Assembly: GCF_002979755.1 (NCBI RefSeq)
Contig: NZ_PCPP01000002.1
Location: 124,001 to 188,000, forward strand
Length of the DNA: 64,000 nucleotides
Direction: 5' to 3'
Origin: Chryseobacterium culicis
GTDB lineage: Bacteria > Bacteroidota > Bacteroidia > Flavobacteriales > Weeksellaceae
The notes under the pieces are model-generated. The model made no database searches and was not told the origin of the DNA. It saw nothing but the letters and a program-made list of their open reading frames with translations. Below, in pieces: positions 7,632 through 16,771 of this stretch. Both the position numbers and the translations under genes were made by a program. Positions within the stretch are counted from its first letter, which is position 1, and every line of letters begins with the position of its first letter.

Positions 7632-9783
7632 TGTCTACAATCTTAAAGTCAAGTTGTTTCTGAATCAGGTTAGCTTTTACCACCTTGATCTGAACTTCAT
7701 CACCCAACTGATATTTTTTCCCGTGTCTTATTCCATATACAGCATGTGTTTTTGCATCATACATGTATGAATCATCTACAAGATCTCTTAGTTTGATCAA
7801 ACCTTCAGCACCGTTTTCAGGAATTTCAACCCAGAAACCGAATTCTGCCACTCCGGAAATAACTCCTTTGAAAGTTTCTCCCAAATGTTTTTCCATGAAT
7901 TTCACCTGCATGAATTTGATAGAATCTCTTTCCGCATCTGCAGCCAGTCTTTCCATTGCACTACAGTGTTTTGCTTTTTCTTCAAGATCACCTCTGTTTG
8001 GAGATTTTCCTCCGTCCAGATAATGCTGAAGAAGACGGTGTGCAAGTAAATCCGGATAACGACGGATAGGAGAGGTGAAGTGGGAATAATACTCAAAACC
8101 TAAACCATAGTGGCCAATAGGCTCTGTAGAGTATACTGCTTTACTCATGCTTCGCATTGCAAGCGTTTCAATCATATTCTCTTCGCCTTTTCCTTTTACA
8201 TCGTGAAGAAGCTTATTCAAAGATGCAGCCACCTTTTTGGTATTGGCCAGATCCATTTTATATCCGAAAGTAGCAACAAAATCCCTCAAAGATTCCAGTT
8301 TTGCCGGATCCGGATCATCGTGAACTCTGTAAATAAATGTATTGTTAGTGATTTCCCCTTTTCTTGACAAAGAAACATATTCTGACACTTTTTTATTGGC
8401 TAAAAGCATGAATTCTTCGATCAGGTGATTGGAATCTTTACTGATTTTAAAGTAAACACCAATGGGCTCATTATTTTCATCAAGATTAAATCTTACTTCA
8501 CTTCTGTCAAATGTAATGGCACCTTTTCTGATACGTTCATGACGCAAAATTTTGGCCAGTTTGTCAAGCGTATTGATCTCTTCAGCCAGATCTCCCTGTC
8601 CGGATTCAATTCTTTCCTGAGCTTCTTCATAGGTAAACCTTCTGTCTGAGTGGATAACTGTTCTTCCAAACCACTGTTTCTGAATTTCTGCATTGTCATT
8701 CAGTTCAAAAACAGCTGAAAAAGTATATTTATCCTCATGTGGACGAAGGGAACAAACATCATTACTCAATACTTCCGGAAGCATCGGGACAACCCTGTCA
8801 ACAAGATATACTGAGGTTGCTCTCTGATACGCTTCATCATCCAGAATTGTTCCCGGAACTACATAATGAGAGACATCTGCAATATGAACTCCGATTTCCC
8901 AATTTCCATTTTCCAGTTTTCTTATGGATAAAGCATCATCAAAGTCCTTCGCATCTTTAGGGTCAATCGTAAATGTACAGATATTACGCATATCCCATCG
9001 TTTTGCAGCTTCTTCATCAGTAATACTTCTGTCGATTTTATCTGCATCAGCTTCTACTTCCGATGGAAATTCATAAGGCAGACCATATTCTGCAAGAATA
9101 GAGTGGATCTCCGTTTCATGTTCTCCCGGAGCACCCAAAACCTGAATGATTTCCCCTTCCGGATTTTTATCCCCTGGTCTCCATTCTGTCATTTTTACAA
9201 TGACCTTATCACCATCTTCAGCAGTGCTGAATTTTCCCTTTGGAATAAAGATATCCGTGTTGATTGATTTTTTATCACAAACCACAAACCCAAAATCTTT
9301 ATGCAATACCTTCTGAAATGTTCCTACAAATTCTGTTCTGTTACGTTCTAAAACTTCAAGAACAGAGCCTTCAAGTTTCTTTCCTTTATAATGATAAGTT
9401 ATAATAAGAACCTTATCTCCCTGCAAGGCATCCTTCACATTTTTGGCATGAACGAAGACATCATCTTCCAATCCTTCTACACTTACATAAGCATTTCCAC
9501 TTTGGTTGAAGTCAATAATTCCAGTAAGCGTTCCTGCAATTTTCAGGTTCACAATATATTTTCCTTTTTCCACTTCTTTGATCTTTTCAGATCCCTGAAG
9601 TTTATGCAGAGCCTGGATGACAAGTTCTCTTTGTCTTGGATTTTTATAATCTATTCCGTCAGCGATTTGCTTGTAATTATAAATTTTGGATGAATTTGCA
9701 TTCATAAATCGGAGGATCAGTCTTCCGATCTCCATCAATTTTAAATCATTTTTATGACTTATATATTTTCTTTTTTTTGGCAT
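7615..9783 (-). CDS. rnr: Ribonuclease R
   Basis: A 722-residue 3'-to-5' exoribonuclease of the RNase II family, able to degrade structured RNA. Domains in order: N-terminal winged-helix region (about 10-80), cold-shock OB domains (about 80-215), RNB catalytic domain (about 260-590) with the metal-binding DPKDAKDFDDA at 274-284, and a C-terminal S1 domain (about 635-718, GVISGVAEFGFWVEI). Length is typical for Bacteroidota RNase R. It heads a two-gene unit with a small membrane protein that overlaps its 3' end. The upstream 338 bases contain no gene. Confidence 0.95.
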   Translation of the reverse strand: MPKKRKYISHKNDLKLMEIGRLILRFMNANSSKIYNYKQIADGIDYKNPRQRELVIQALHKLQGSEKIKEVEKGKYIVNLKIAGTLTGIIDFNQSGNAYVSVEGLEDDVFVHAKNVKDALQGDKVLIITYHYKGKKLEGSVLEVLERNRTEFVGTFQKVLHKDFGFVVCDKKSINTDIFIPKGKFSTAEDGDKVIVKMTEWRPGDKNPEGEIIQVLGAPGEHETEIHSILAEYGLPYEFPSEVEADADKIDRSITDEEAAKRWDMRNICTFTIDPKDAKDFDDALSIRKLENGNWEIGVHIADVSHYVVPGTILDDEAYQRATSVYLVDRVVPMLPEVLSNDVCSLRPHEDKYTFSAVFELNDNAEIQKQWFGRTVIHSDRRFTYEEAQERIESGQGDLAEEINTLDKLAKILRHERIRKGAITFDRSEVRFNLDENNEPIGVYFKISKDSNHLIEEFMLLANKKVSEYVSLSRKGEITNNTFIYRVHDDPDPAKLESLRDFVATFGYKMDLANTKKVAASLNKLLHDVKGKGEENMIETLAMRSMSKAVYSTEPIGHYGLGFEYYSHFTSPIRRYPDLLAHRLLQHYLDGGKSPNRGDLEEKAKHCSAMERLAADAERDSIKFMQVKFMEKHLGETFKGVISGVAEFGFWVEIPENGAEGLIKLRDLVDDSYMYDAKTHAVYGIRHGKKYQLGDEVQIKVVKANLIQKQLDFKIVDNDQDR

Positions 9784-10121
9784 GTTAATTTTCTTTTTAC
9801 ATTGTTTTGGTTTTATCTTACATAAAACCTTTTTCTAAATCTTCCTTATTCATTCCTTCGTATAAGGTCATTCAATTTCATCATTAGATTCTTTCCGCAA
9901 ATTATCAGAAATCATTTTTAATTTCGCTTACAACGGGAGCTTTAGTTTTGTATAAATTTAATACAATTCTGGAGAAGAAAAGAGAAAAACCTTCTATTAA
10001 ATATATTTCAAATATAAGAAAGGCTTTGGAGAATAATAGAGTGTAATTTCTATTGGACACTGCAAATGTACGAATAAAAAATAAATAAGGCTTGTAATGT
10101 GATTTACAAGCCTTATTATAT
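9784..10121. other. Intergenic stretch between rnr and rpiB
   Basis: 338 bases without a supported gene. It contains the rpiB terminator at 10084-10117 and must contain the rnr promoter. A TAATTTG-like sequence on the minus strand near 9890 is one base short of the -7 consensus. An open frame running out of rpiB in another phase has no recognisable features. Confidence 0.6.
10084..10117. terminator. rpiB terminator
   Basis: A 14-bp perfect stem, AATAAGGCTTGTAA (10084-10097) and TTACAAGCCTTATT (10104-10117), with a 6-base loop, five bases past the rpiB stop codon; A/T-rich on both sides. Confidence 0.75.
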
Positions 10122-10556
10122 TTAGCAAACTGCAATTTTGTCAACTCTGTTCTGGTGTCTTCCACCTTCAAAGTCTGTTGAGAGAAATTTATCTACAATT
10201 TCAATCGCCAGTTCTTTTGATATAAATCTTGCCGGCATAGAAATCATGTTGGCATCATTATGGAGTCTTGCCAGTGTTGCAATCTCCGGCATCCAGCATA
10301 ATGCACATCTTATTTTCTGATGTTTGTTCGCAGTGATCTGAACCCCGTTTCCGCTTCCACAGATCAAAATTCCCAGCTCATTTTCTCCGTTTTCCACAGA
10401 GGTTGCAGCAGGGTGTACAAAGTCCGGATAATCCACACTGTTTGTGGAAAACGTTCCAAAATCCTGAACTTCAAAACGTTCTGAAAGGTAGTTCTTAACA
10501 ATCTCCTTATATTCATAGCCTGCATGGTCCGCTGCGATAGCAATTTTTCTTTTCAT
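10122..10556 (-). CDS. rpiB: Ribose-5-phosphate isomerase B
   Basis: A 144-residue cytoplasmic enzyme of the RpiB/LacAB family that interconverts ribose 5-phosphate and ribulose 5-phosphate. Seen: AADHAGYEYK at residues 7-16, the SVDYPDF segment, and ICGSGNGVQITANK, whose Cys is the catalytic base in the family; GSGNGV replaces the GTGIGM found in E. coli RpiB. It is transcribed alone from a TACCTTTG -7 element about 40 bases upstream. Three DnaA-box-like 9-mers lie inside its coding sequence, as part of a cluster that continues upstream. Confidence 0.93.
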   Translation of the reverse strand: MKRKIAIAADHAGYEYKEIVKNYLSERFEVQDFGTFSTNSVDYPDFVHPAATSVENGENELGILICGSGNGVQITANKHQKIRCALCWMPEIATLARLHNDANMISMPARFISKELAIEIVDKFLSTDFEGGRHQNRVDKIAVC

Positions 10557-10594
10557 AATACTCTTATTAAGCTTTATTAGATTCTATTTCCTTA

Positions 10595-10602
10595 CAAAGG
10601 TA
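10595..10602 (-). promoter_or_regulatory. -7 promoter element of rpiB
   Basis: Minus-strand TACCTTTG, a full match to TAnnTTTG, 39 bases before the rpiB start codon. Confidence 0.5.
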
Positions 10603-10930
10603 AGAATAATAACAATTCGTGTTAGTAAACCCTGAGTTAATTGTGAAAAGGTATGTGAATAACTGTGGAAAACTTTTTTCAACTTTCTATTTTTAAAGAC
10701 CAATTTATTTCGTAATAGAAATTCTTTCCGCAAATTTTTACCACAACTTTCCAGATGTTTTCTTCAGCTATCCCCAGGTTTTTCCATAATAAAATAACTA
10801 ATAATCGTTTCATATCAAAGTTATCAACATTTGTTAATAAGTATGTGAAATAGCGGGTTTACAAGGATTTATATTGTGAGTTAAATATGAATTCAATACA
10901 AGTTGAATGTTATCAATTATTACGCTAAAA

Positions 10931-11028
10931 CTTATCCCCGAAACTAACAACACTCAACAACAACTACATTATTCTTTTTTTTAAAAGAGATAAAATTGTT
11001 GATTAATGGGTGATTGGGTTCGGGGAAA
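10931..11028. repeat. Imperfect inverted repeat upstream of pgk
   Basis: The segment starting TTATCCCCGAAACTAACAAC at about 10932 is an imperfect inverse copy of the segment ending GGGTGATTGGGTTCGGGGAA at about 11027; about two thirds of some 30 positions pair, around an AT-rich centre. The 60 bases at 10921-10980 have 17 C and 2 G; the next 60 have 17 G and 2 C. Confidence 0.45.
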
Positions 11029-11078
11029 GTTTTTGAAAACTTTTATTTTAATCAAAGTGTTGAAAAAGTTTAAAACCT

Positions 11079-11086
11079 TACATTTG
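11079..11086 (+). promoter_or_regulatory. -7 promoter element of pgk
   Basis: TACATTTG fits TAnnTTTG; a TTG that could serve as -33 element lies at 11060-11062. This predicts a leader of about 105 bases before the pgk start codon. Confidence 0.5.
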
Positions 11087-11198
11087 TGAAACGAAAATTC
11101 AATGAGATTTAGGAAATTGTCTTTGCGGGATTTACGGAAAAGTAAACCGGAATCTGGCCAAAGGGTTTCATAGAACTTAGAAAAAAATAAATCTACTT

Positions 11199-12389
11199 AT
11201 GAAAACAATCAATGATTTCAATTTTAAAGATAAGAAAGCTCTGGTAAGAGTGGACTTCAATGTTCCACAGGACGATCAGCTGAAGGTGACAGACAATACA
11301 AGAATTGTTGCTGTGAAACCAACAGTGGAGAAGATCCTTAATGATGGTGGTTCTGTCATCTTAATTACTCACCTGGGAAGACCTAAGGGGGAAGTGAAAG
11401 ATGAGTTTTCTCTTAAACATATTGTGGGCGAAGTTTCTTCTGTTTTAGGACAAGAAGTGAAATTTGTAGATGAGTGTATAGGAGAGAAGGCAGAACAGGC
11501 TGCTGCAGAACTGAAGCCAGGGGAGATCTTGCTATTGGAGAATGTACGTTTTCATAATGAGGAAGAAAAAGGAGATGCTGCCTTTGCAGAGAAACTTTCT
11601 AAGCTGGGAGATGCTTATGTAAATGATGCGTTTGGTACAGCACACAGAGCTCATGCTTCCACCGCGGTAATTGCTCAGTATTTTCCATCAACTAAGTATT
11701 TCGGTTTACTAATGACTAAGGAGCTTCAGGCAATCGATAAAGTATTAAAGAGTGGAGAAAGACCTATTACGGCAATTCTGGGAGGTTCTAAAGTTTCAAC
11801 TAAAATTACCATTATAGAAAATATTCTTCCTGCAATCGATAATCTGATCATTGGAGGAGGTATGGCATTTACATTTATTAAGGCTCTTGGAGGAAAAATT
11901 GGGAATTCTCTTGTAGAAGAAGACAAGCTTCCTTTAGCACTTGAGATTTTAGGTAAAGCAAAAGAACATAAAGTAAAAGTATATCTTCCTTCTGATGCCA
12001 TCATCGCTGAAAGTTTTAGTAATGATGTGGAGAGAAAAGAAGCTGATATTTATGCAATCCCTGAAGGATGGATGGGACTTGACGCGGGTCATAAGTCAAG
12101 AGATCAGTTCAATGATGTTTTATTAAATTCAAGAACTATTCTTTGGAATGGACCGATCGGAGTTTTTGAAATGTCTCATTTTGCTGGTGGAACAGTAGCT
12201 TTAGGTGAAAGTATTGCTGAAGCAACAAGACTTGGAGCTTTCTCTCTAGTAGGAGGAGGAGACAGTGTCGCTTTTGTGAAGCAATTCGGATATGCGGATC
12301 AGGTAAGTTATGTTTCTACAGGAGGTGGAGCAATGCTTGAAAGTCTTGAAGGACTTGAGTTACCAGGGGTAGCTGCAATCAACAATTAA
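11199..12389 (+). CDS. pgk: Phosphoglycerate kinase
   Basis: A 396-residue cytoplasmic glycolytic enzyme, the normal bacterial length. It transfers a phosphate between 1,3-bisphosphoglycerate and ADP. Seen: RVDFNVP (17-23), THLGRPKG (57-64), the GGSKVS nucleotide-domain motif (195-200), NGPIGVFE and the C-terminal STGGGAMLE loop. It is a single-gene unit with its own promoter and a strong terminator directly behind it. It is the only plus-strand gene between 3.2 and 22.6 kb, pointing away from the DnaA-box cluster. Confidence 0.97.
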   Translation: MKTINDFNFKDKKALVRVDFNVPQDDQLKVTDNTRIVAVKPTVEKILNDGGSVILITHLGRPKGEVKDEFSLKHIVGEVSSVLGQEVKFVDECIGEKAEQAAAELKPGEILLLENVRFHNEEEKGDAAFAEKLSKLGDAYVNDAFGTAHRAHASTAVIAQYFPSTKYFGLLMTKELQAIDKVLKSGERPITAILGGSKVSTKITIIENILPAIDNLIIGGGMAFTFIKALGGKIGNSLVEEDKLPLALEILGKAKEHKVKVYLPSDAIIAESFSNDVERKEADIYAIPEGWMGLDAGHKSRDQFNDVLLNSRTILWNGPIGVFEMSHFAGGTVALGESIAEATRLGAFSLVGGGDSVAFVKQFGYADQVSYVSTGGGAMLESLEGLELPGVAAINN

Positions 12390-12413
12390 TAGAAATAAAA
12401 TTACAATATTTCG

Positions 12414-12445
12414 AAGCCTGCTAATTATATTAGCAGGCTTTTTTT
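12414..12445 (+). terminator. pgk terminator
   Basis: An 11-bp perfect stem AAGCCTGCTAA (12414-12424) and TTAGCAGGCTT (12430-12440), 5-base loop, followed by a run of T. Confidence 0.85.
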
Positions 12446-13730
12446 CTTTATGGAACTTTATAAAAATCCTTTATTGATCGTAGTTTTCACAAGTATTTAG
12501 ATATAACTTATAGTTATATTAGATTAAGTTGAATTCTTTTCCAGATACTTAGCTTTTTCAAATATTCTATACTCAGAATATTACTTTTGAATTGATCAAT
12601 TTTACAGATTTATTTCTCCTTTTTATCCCGTTATTTTTGTGTTAAATGATTATAATTTTGCCATGAGATTTTAATTTTTCCTGGAGCTGATTGCATGTTT
12701 TTTTTCATTATTCACCCATTTGTTTTGGAAGAAATTAATTGAATAAATGAAATGATAATTAAGAATATTTCTGAGACGTAAGAGAGCACTTTATGTAGTA
12801 GTCTTAAAACCGATGGAATAACCTATAATATTTTTAAATTTAATCTGAATGGTTCGACTTTGGAATCTTCAAATTTTTTTGAAATTTAATTTTTGTATAA
12901 ATATTGGCTTTTTGATTTTCAAATTTTGTTAACCATTATAGGTTTTAGAGTAATTTTATGAGTAAATTCATAGATTATTTATTTCACATATTAGTGATAG
13001 TATTGTATTCAATTGATTTATAGTAATTAAACTATTATTATATGAATTTCATAGTTGTTTTTATCTGATATTATTGCTGAAGATTAGAAATTATTTATTT
13101 AATGATGTAAAATGAACGCTGAAATCAAAACAGAAATCAAATTTTAAAATTTTTATGAGTTGAATTTTTAGTAGTATATTTTTTTTTGAACTATACGCTG
13201 ATTAAAGAAATTTATAATTTATATTTTTTACAAGTATAGATGGAATGGAGCAGGGGAGTTGTAAATTCCTGGTTTTAATTTTTCTTTTGATTTTATTTTT
13301 TGAACTGAACTTATTTTGCGTTCGAACATACCCAAAAAATATTATATGAGAATTTAGAATTTTCTTTTTTTCAAATAAATCCTTAAAAATTGACCTCTAT
13401 AATTGCTTCTAAAATCCAGAAACTATATTTTTCCGAGCACTTATATCTATTTTTATTTTAAAGAGGCATTTATAGTCCCTGTGTGTGAATTTACTTTTCA
13501 AAAGCTCATTTTTTGCTTAATTACCATTTTGGAGAGTATATTTGAAAAAATTGGTCAATAATTTCAAGGAAAGCTATAATTAAAAAAGAGAATAAGAATT
13601 GATTGTTTTTTCTCTTCATTTATGAAATGGAGTAGGGGAGTATTTCAAATAATTAAGAAAGAGGATTTTAAATTTAATTTTTTTGGATAATAGTTAAAAG
13701 AATATAAACTGCAAAATTTATAATAAAAAG
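12446..13730. other. Large AT-rich gene-free region
   Basis: About 1.3 kb with no open frame that looks coding on either strand, framed by the pgk terminator and the terminator at 13731-13760. It is very AT-rich with many T and A runs. Seen inside: a 10-bp inverted pair AACCTATAAT (12820-12829) / ATTATAGGTT (12935-12944), and a degenerate, co-linear duplication described separately. From about 12720 on the plus strand has more G than C in most lines. It may be part of an origin or partition region, a decayed locus or a site of unrecognised small RNA; I cannot decide. Confidence 0.6.
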
Positions 13731-13816
13731 AAAACTCAGGAGAAATAAATCCTGAGTTTTTTATTTTAAAGAGTGAAAATGCTGAAAATCGACCGCCATA
13801 AATGGCTCTAAAATCG
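13242..13816. repeat. Degenerate co-linear duplication in the gene-free region
   Basis: Two landmarks recur in the same order. GGAATGGAGCAGGGGAGT (13242-13259) matches 13624-13641 at 16 of 18 bases, and 13386-13417 matches 13785-13816 at about 25 of 32 bases (core TCTAAAATC). Spacing between landmarks is 144 in the first copy and 161 in the second. The second copy ends just before the methyltransferase stop codon. Confidence 0.4.
13731..13762. terminator. Terminator downstream of the methyltransferase gene
   Basis: A 10-bp perfect stem AAAACTCAGG (13731-13740) / CCTGAGTTTT (13751-13760) with T-run on the right and A-run on the left. It can act in either direction; nothing is known to be transcribed toward it from the left. 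Confidence 0.7.
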
Positions 13817-13821
13817 ATTTT

Positions 13822-14643
13822 CTATCTTTTTTCGATAATGTATATCAAACTTGAAAATTCGTTCGAAAATAATGCTTTTACGTTCGAAATCGTTCCGTAG
13901 ACCACAGCTTTTGCCCAAAATAGAGGTGATTTTTTGTATTTTTCGCTCAACATGGAGATGTAGTAGGAATCTAGTACCAAAGGTTTGATCTTTCTCATTT
14001 TCCAGTCTGGATTTTTGGAAATCAGATTTTCCATCCCGTTTTTTGAAAAATGATAAATATGTCTTGGGACATCATAGGCTGCCCAATATTCTTTATAATG
14101 GATAGCATCATAAGAAGTAGGATTGGGAACTGCGATAACAAGAATTCCTTTTTCTTTTAATTTGCTGTGAAAAATAGAAAGCATTTCATCCTGGTTTTCG
14201 ATATGTTCAAATACATGCCAGAGTGTAATAGCATCTAAGCTTTTATCTTCAATTTTATGAATGTCGTCTAAAATTGTAGTTTTTGTTATTTTACTGAGTG
14301 CTGCTTTTCTTGCATCAGAATCTGGTTCAAAACCAAAAACTTCAAAATCATTCTCTATGTATTTTACAAACTCTCCGGCACCGCATCCATAATCAAGAAC
14401 TTTTGATCCTTTTTTTATTCTGTCAATCAGTATATTTTTTTTGTACTGAAGATTAAAAGACTGAAGGAATTTATACAATTTTTCTTTCAAACTTCCGGAA
14501 TCCTGATGATGAGAAATGTAATCTTCACTTTCATAATATCTGGAAATATTGGATGGGATAGGAGTGGTTTTGAAAACTCCTTTTGTATCTGTTTCTTTAA
14601 TTTCAAATATTTCCTGTGAAAGAAAATGATCTTTTATTTTCAT
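13822..14643 (-). CDS. Class I SAM-dependent methyltransferase
   Basis: A 273-residue protein of the Methyltransf_23 type. Seen: the SAM-binding motif VLDYGCGAGEFVKYI with acidic residue in FGFEPDSD a strand later, then ITLWHVFEHIENQDEML, the usual motif around the active site of small-molecule or lipid/sugar methyltransferases, and VIAVPNPTSYDA. The first 60 residues form an extension (ISRYYESEDYISHH) seen in Bacteroidota members of this group. The substrate is unknown. Cytoplasmic. It lies downstream of mnmG on the same strand, with a parS site between them. Confidence 0.85.
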   Translation of the reverse strand: MKIKDHFLSQEIFEIKETDTKGVFKTTPIPSNISRYYESEDYISHHQDSGSLKEKLYKFLQSFNLQYKKNILIDRIKKGSKVLDYGCGAGEFVKYIENDFEVFGFEPDSDARKAALSKITKTTILDDIHKIEDKSLDAITLWHVFEHIENQDEMLSIFHSKLKEKGILVIAVPNPTSYDAIHYKEYWAAYDVPRHIYHFSKNGMENLISKNPDWKMRKIKPLVLDSYYISMLSEKYKKSPLFWAKAVVYGTISNVKALFSNEFSSLIYIIEKR

Positions 14644-14737
14644 TGAAGTAAATATCTTTTATATGATAAAAAAATTAAGATATTCAGAGGCTGGTAGAAC
14701 CTCATAAATACCTTAATTTTTGTTTTATATTTTTTAA

Positions 14738-14753
14738 TGTTTCACGTGAAACA
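14738..14753. promoter_or_regulatory. parS site 1 (ParB-binding)
   Basis: TGTTTCACGTGAAACA, a perfect palindrome identical to the canonical bacterial parS sequence; the palindrome extends to 20 bp (14736-14755). It lies between mnmG and the methyltransferase gene, eight bases past the mnmG stop codon. parS sites load ParB/Spo0J for chromosome segregation and usually lie near the origin. Confidence 0.92.
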
Positions 14754-14761
14754 TTTCTTTT

Positions 14762-16624
14762 TTAACGTCCTAAATAGACTAGTAAAACGTTTATATCGGC
14801 TGGTGAGACACCGCTTATTCTTCCTGCTTGTGCAATGGTCTTCGGACGTACGTTAGACATCTTCTGTTTTGCTTCTGCAGAAAGGCTGGAAAGTTTTGTA
14901 TAATCAAAATCTTCAGGTATTTTGATATTTTCCAAACGGTTTAACTTTGCAACGTTCTCTTTTTCTTTCTCAATATATCCTTTGTACTTAATATTGATCT
15001 CTGCTTGTTCCCTTACTTCATCATTGTATTGAGAAGAAACTTCTTTAATAGAATCAATTTCATCCAGCTTTTCTAAAGTTATATTAGGCCTGGTAAGAAA
15101 CTGTGCTGCTCTGTAAGCCTGATCAACCGGATTACTCTCAATAGATTCAAGAATAGGGTTGATAACGCCAGGTTTTAAAGAAGTTTCGCGAAGAAACTCT
15201 TCAAGTGCTTGACTTTCAGATATTTTAGTTTCTACACGTCTTAATCTGTCTTCTTTTGCTAATCCTAATTGGTATGCTTTTTCAGTCAATCTGATATCTG
15301 CATTATCCTGTCTTAAAAGGAGTCTGTATTCCGCGCGTGAAGTAAACATTCTGTAGGGTTCCTCAGTTCCTTTTGTGATCAAATCATCAATTAATACTCC
15401 GATATAAGCTTCGTCTCTGTTAAGAATAAAATCACCTTTATCATGAACTTTATTGTGTGCGTTGATACCGGCAATTAACCCTTGTCCTGCTGCTTCTTCA
15501 TATCCTGTTGTTCCATTGATCTGTCCTGCAAAATATAAATTGTCAATTAATTTTGTTTCCAGCGTATGCTTCAACTGGGTAGGAGGGAAGTAGTCATATT
15601 CAATAGCATAACCTGGACGGAAAACTTTTACATTTTCAAATCCTGGAATATGTTTCATTGCTTTGATCTGTACATCCTCCGGAAGAGAAGAGCTGAATCC
15701 GTTTACATAGATTTCTACCGTTTTCCATCCTTCCGGTTCTACGAAAAGCTGGTGTCTGTTTCTTTCTGCAAAACGATTGATTTTATCTTCAATACTTGGG
15801 CAGTATCTTGGACCTAAACTTTGAATGGTACCATTGAACATTGGGCTTCTATCAAAACCTTCTCTCAAAATATCGTGTACTGTTTCGTTAGTATAGACGA
15901 TATGGCAGCTTAATTGTTTTGTTAATTTCGGAGTATCAAGGTAGCTGAATTTTTGAGGATTTTCATCTCCTTTCTGTTCTTCCATTTTTGAATAATCCAA
16001 ACTTCTTCCGTCTACTCTTGGTGGAGTACCGGTTTTCATTCTTCCTGCTTCAAAACCTAAAGTGACCAATTGTTCTGTAATTCCAAATGCTCTTGGTTCA
16101 CCCATTCTTCCTCCTCCTAATTGTTTATCTCCAACGTGAATTAATCCGTTAAGAAAAGTTCCGTTAGTAAGGACTACAGATTTTGCTCTGATCTCAATTC
16201 CTAAAGAAGTAACAACTCCTGCTACTTTATTATTTTCAACAATCAGTTGTTTTACCATATCCTGAAAGAAATCAAGATTGGGAGTATTCTCTAATGCTAA
16301 GCGCCATTCTTCGGCAAAAAGCATTCTGTCATTTTGGGTTCTCGGAGACCACATCGCAGGACCTTTTGAAAGATTCAGCATCTTGAATTGAATAGCAGAT
16401 TTGTCTGCTACAATTCCGGAATATCCTCCCATTGCATCAATCTCTCTTACGATCTGTCCTTTTGCGATTCCGCCCATTGCCGGGTTGCAACTCATCTGTC
16501 CGATGGTCTGCATATTCATTGTAACAAGTAGTGTTTTTGAACCGAGGTTGGCTGCTGCTGCTGCTGCTTCACAACCTGCGTGTCCGGCACCTACTACTAT
16601 TACATCATATATTTCTGAAATCAT
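14762..16624 (-). CDS. mnmG: tRNA uridine-5-carboxymethylaminomethyl(34) synthesis enzyme MnmG (GidA)
   Basis: A 620-residue FAD enzyme of normal length which, with MnmE and a folate cofactor, installs the (carboxymethyl)aminomethyl group at U34 of several tRNAs. Seen: FAD-binding VVGAGHAGCEAAAAAANLG near 10-28, GGIAKGQIVREIDAMGG, the PRY/CPSIEDKINRF signature, FAGQINGTTGYEEAAGQGL, and a C-terminal MnmE/tRNA-contact region ending with RISGVSPADINVLLVYLGR. gidA is often near the origin in bacteria, and here it is bracketed by two parS sites. No operon partner is evident; upstream lies a 147-base gap to ybeY. Confidence 0.97.
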   Translation of the reverse strand: MISEIYDVIVVGAGHAGCEAAAAAANLGSKTLLVTMNMQTIGQMSCNPAMGGIAKGQIVREIDAMGGYSGIVADKSAIQFKMLNLSKGPAMWSPRTQNDRMLFAEEWRLALENTPNLDFFQDMVKQLIVENNKVAGVVTSLGIEIRAKSVVLTNGTFLNGLIHVGDKQLGGGRMGEPRAFGITEQLVTLGFEAGRMKTGTPPRVDGRSLDYSKMEEQKGDENPQKFSYLDTPKLTKQLSCHIVYTNETVHDILREGFDRSPMFNGTIQSLGPRYCPSIEDKINRFAERNRHQLFVEPEGWKTVEIYVNGFSSSLPEDVQIKAMKHIPGFENVKVFRPGYAIEYDYFPPTQLKHTLETKLIDNLYFAGQINGTTGYEEAAGQGLIAGINAHNKVHDKGDFILNRDEAYIGVLIDDLITKGTEEPYRMFTSRAEYRLLLRQDNADIRLTEKAYQLGLAKEDRLRRVETKISESQALEEFLRETSLKPGVINPILESIESNPVDQAYRAAQFLTRPNITLEKLDEIDSIKEVSSQYNDEVREQAEINIKYKGYIEKEKENVAKLNRLENIKIPEDFDYTKLSSLSAEAKQKMSNVRPKTIAQAGRISGVSPADINVLLVYLGR

Positions 16625-16670
16625 TTTTATCTCGCTTGTTTTAAGCTTTAAACCTTATCTTTATAATCAA

Positions 16671-16686
16671 TGTTTCACGTGAAACA
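16671..16686. promoter_or_regulatory. parS site 2 (ParB-binding)
   Basis: A second perfect TGTTTCACGTGAAACA, within a 20-bp palindrome (16669-16688), 46 bases upstream of the mnmG start codon, between mnmG and ybeY. It is 1,933 bp from site 1. Confidence 0.92.
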
Positions 16687-16771
16687 TTTTTGGAGAATGC
16701 ACTCTAGGTAAATGTATATTGTTGCTAGAATAGAGTACTTTAGATATGGGACTTTAAGTGATTGTTCAAAT

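Larger units (their letters stand above)
10390..11050. other. Candidate replication origin region (DnaA-box cluster)
   Basis: Eight 9-mers close to the DnaA box TTATnCACA/TTWTnCACA lie within 450 bases. Exact fits to TTWTnCACA: 10390-10398 (+, TTTTCCACA), 10443-10451 (-, TTTTCCACA), 10654-10662 (-, TTATTCACA), 10664-10672 (-, TTTTCCACA). One mismatch: 10429-10437 (+), 10642-10650 (-), 10821-10829 (+, TTATCAACA), 10832-10840 (-, TTATTAACA). The 642 bases between rpiB and pgk (10557-11198) hold no gene, are AT-rich, and include an imperfect inverted repeat at about 10931-11028 across which the plus strand changes from C-rich to G-rich. Two parS sites 4-6 kb away agree with an origin-proximal position. 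The origin call itself is inference; the boxes and parS sites are seen. Confidence 0.45.

Noticed and set aside
9905..10171. An 88-codon frame on the minus strand between rnr and rpiB
   Set aside because: Overlaps rpiB in another phase and runs through the rpiB terminator; composition not protein-like.
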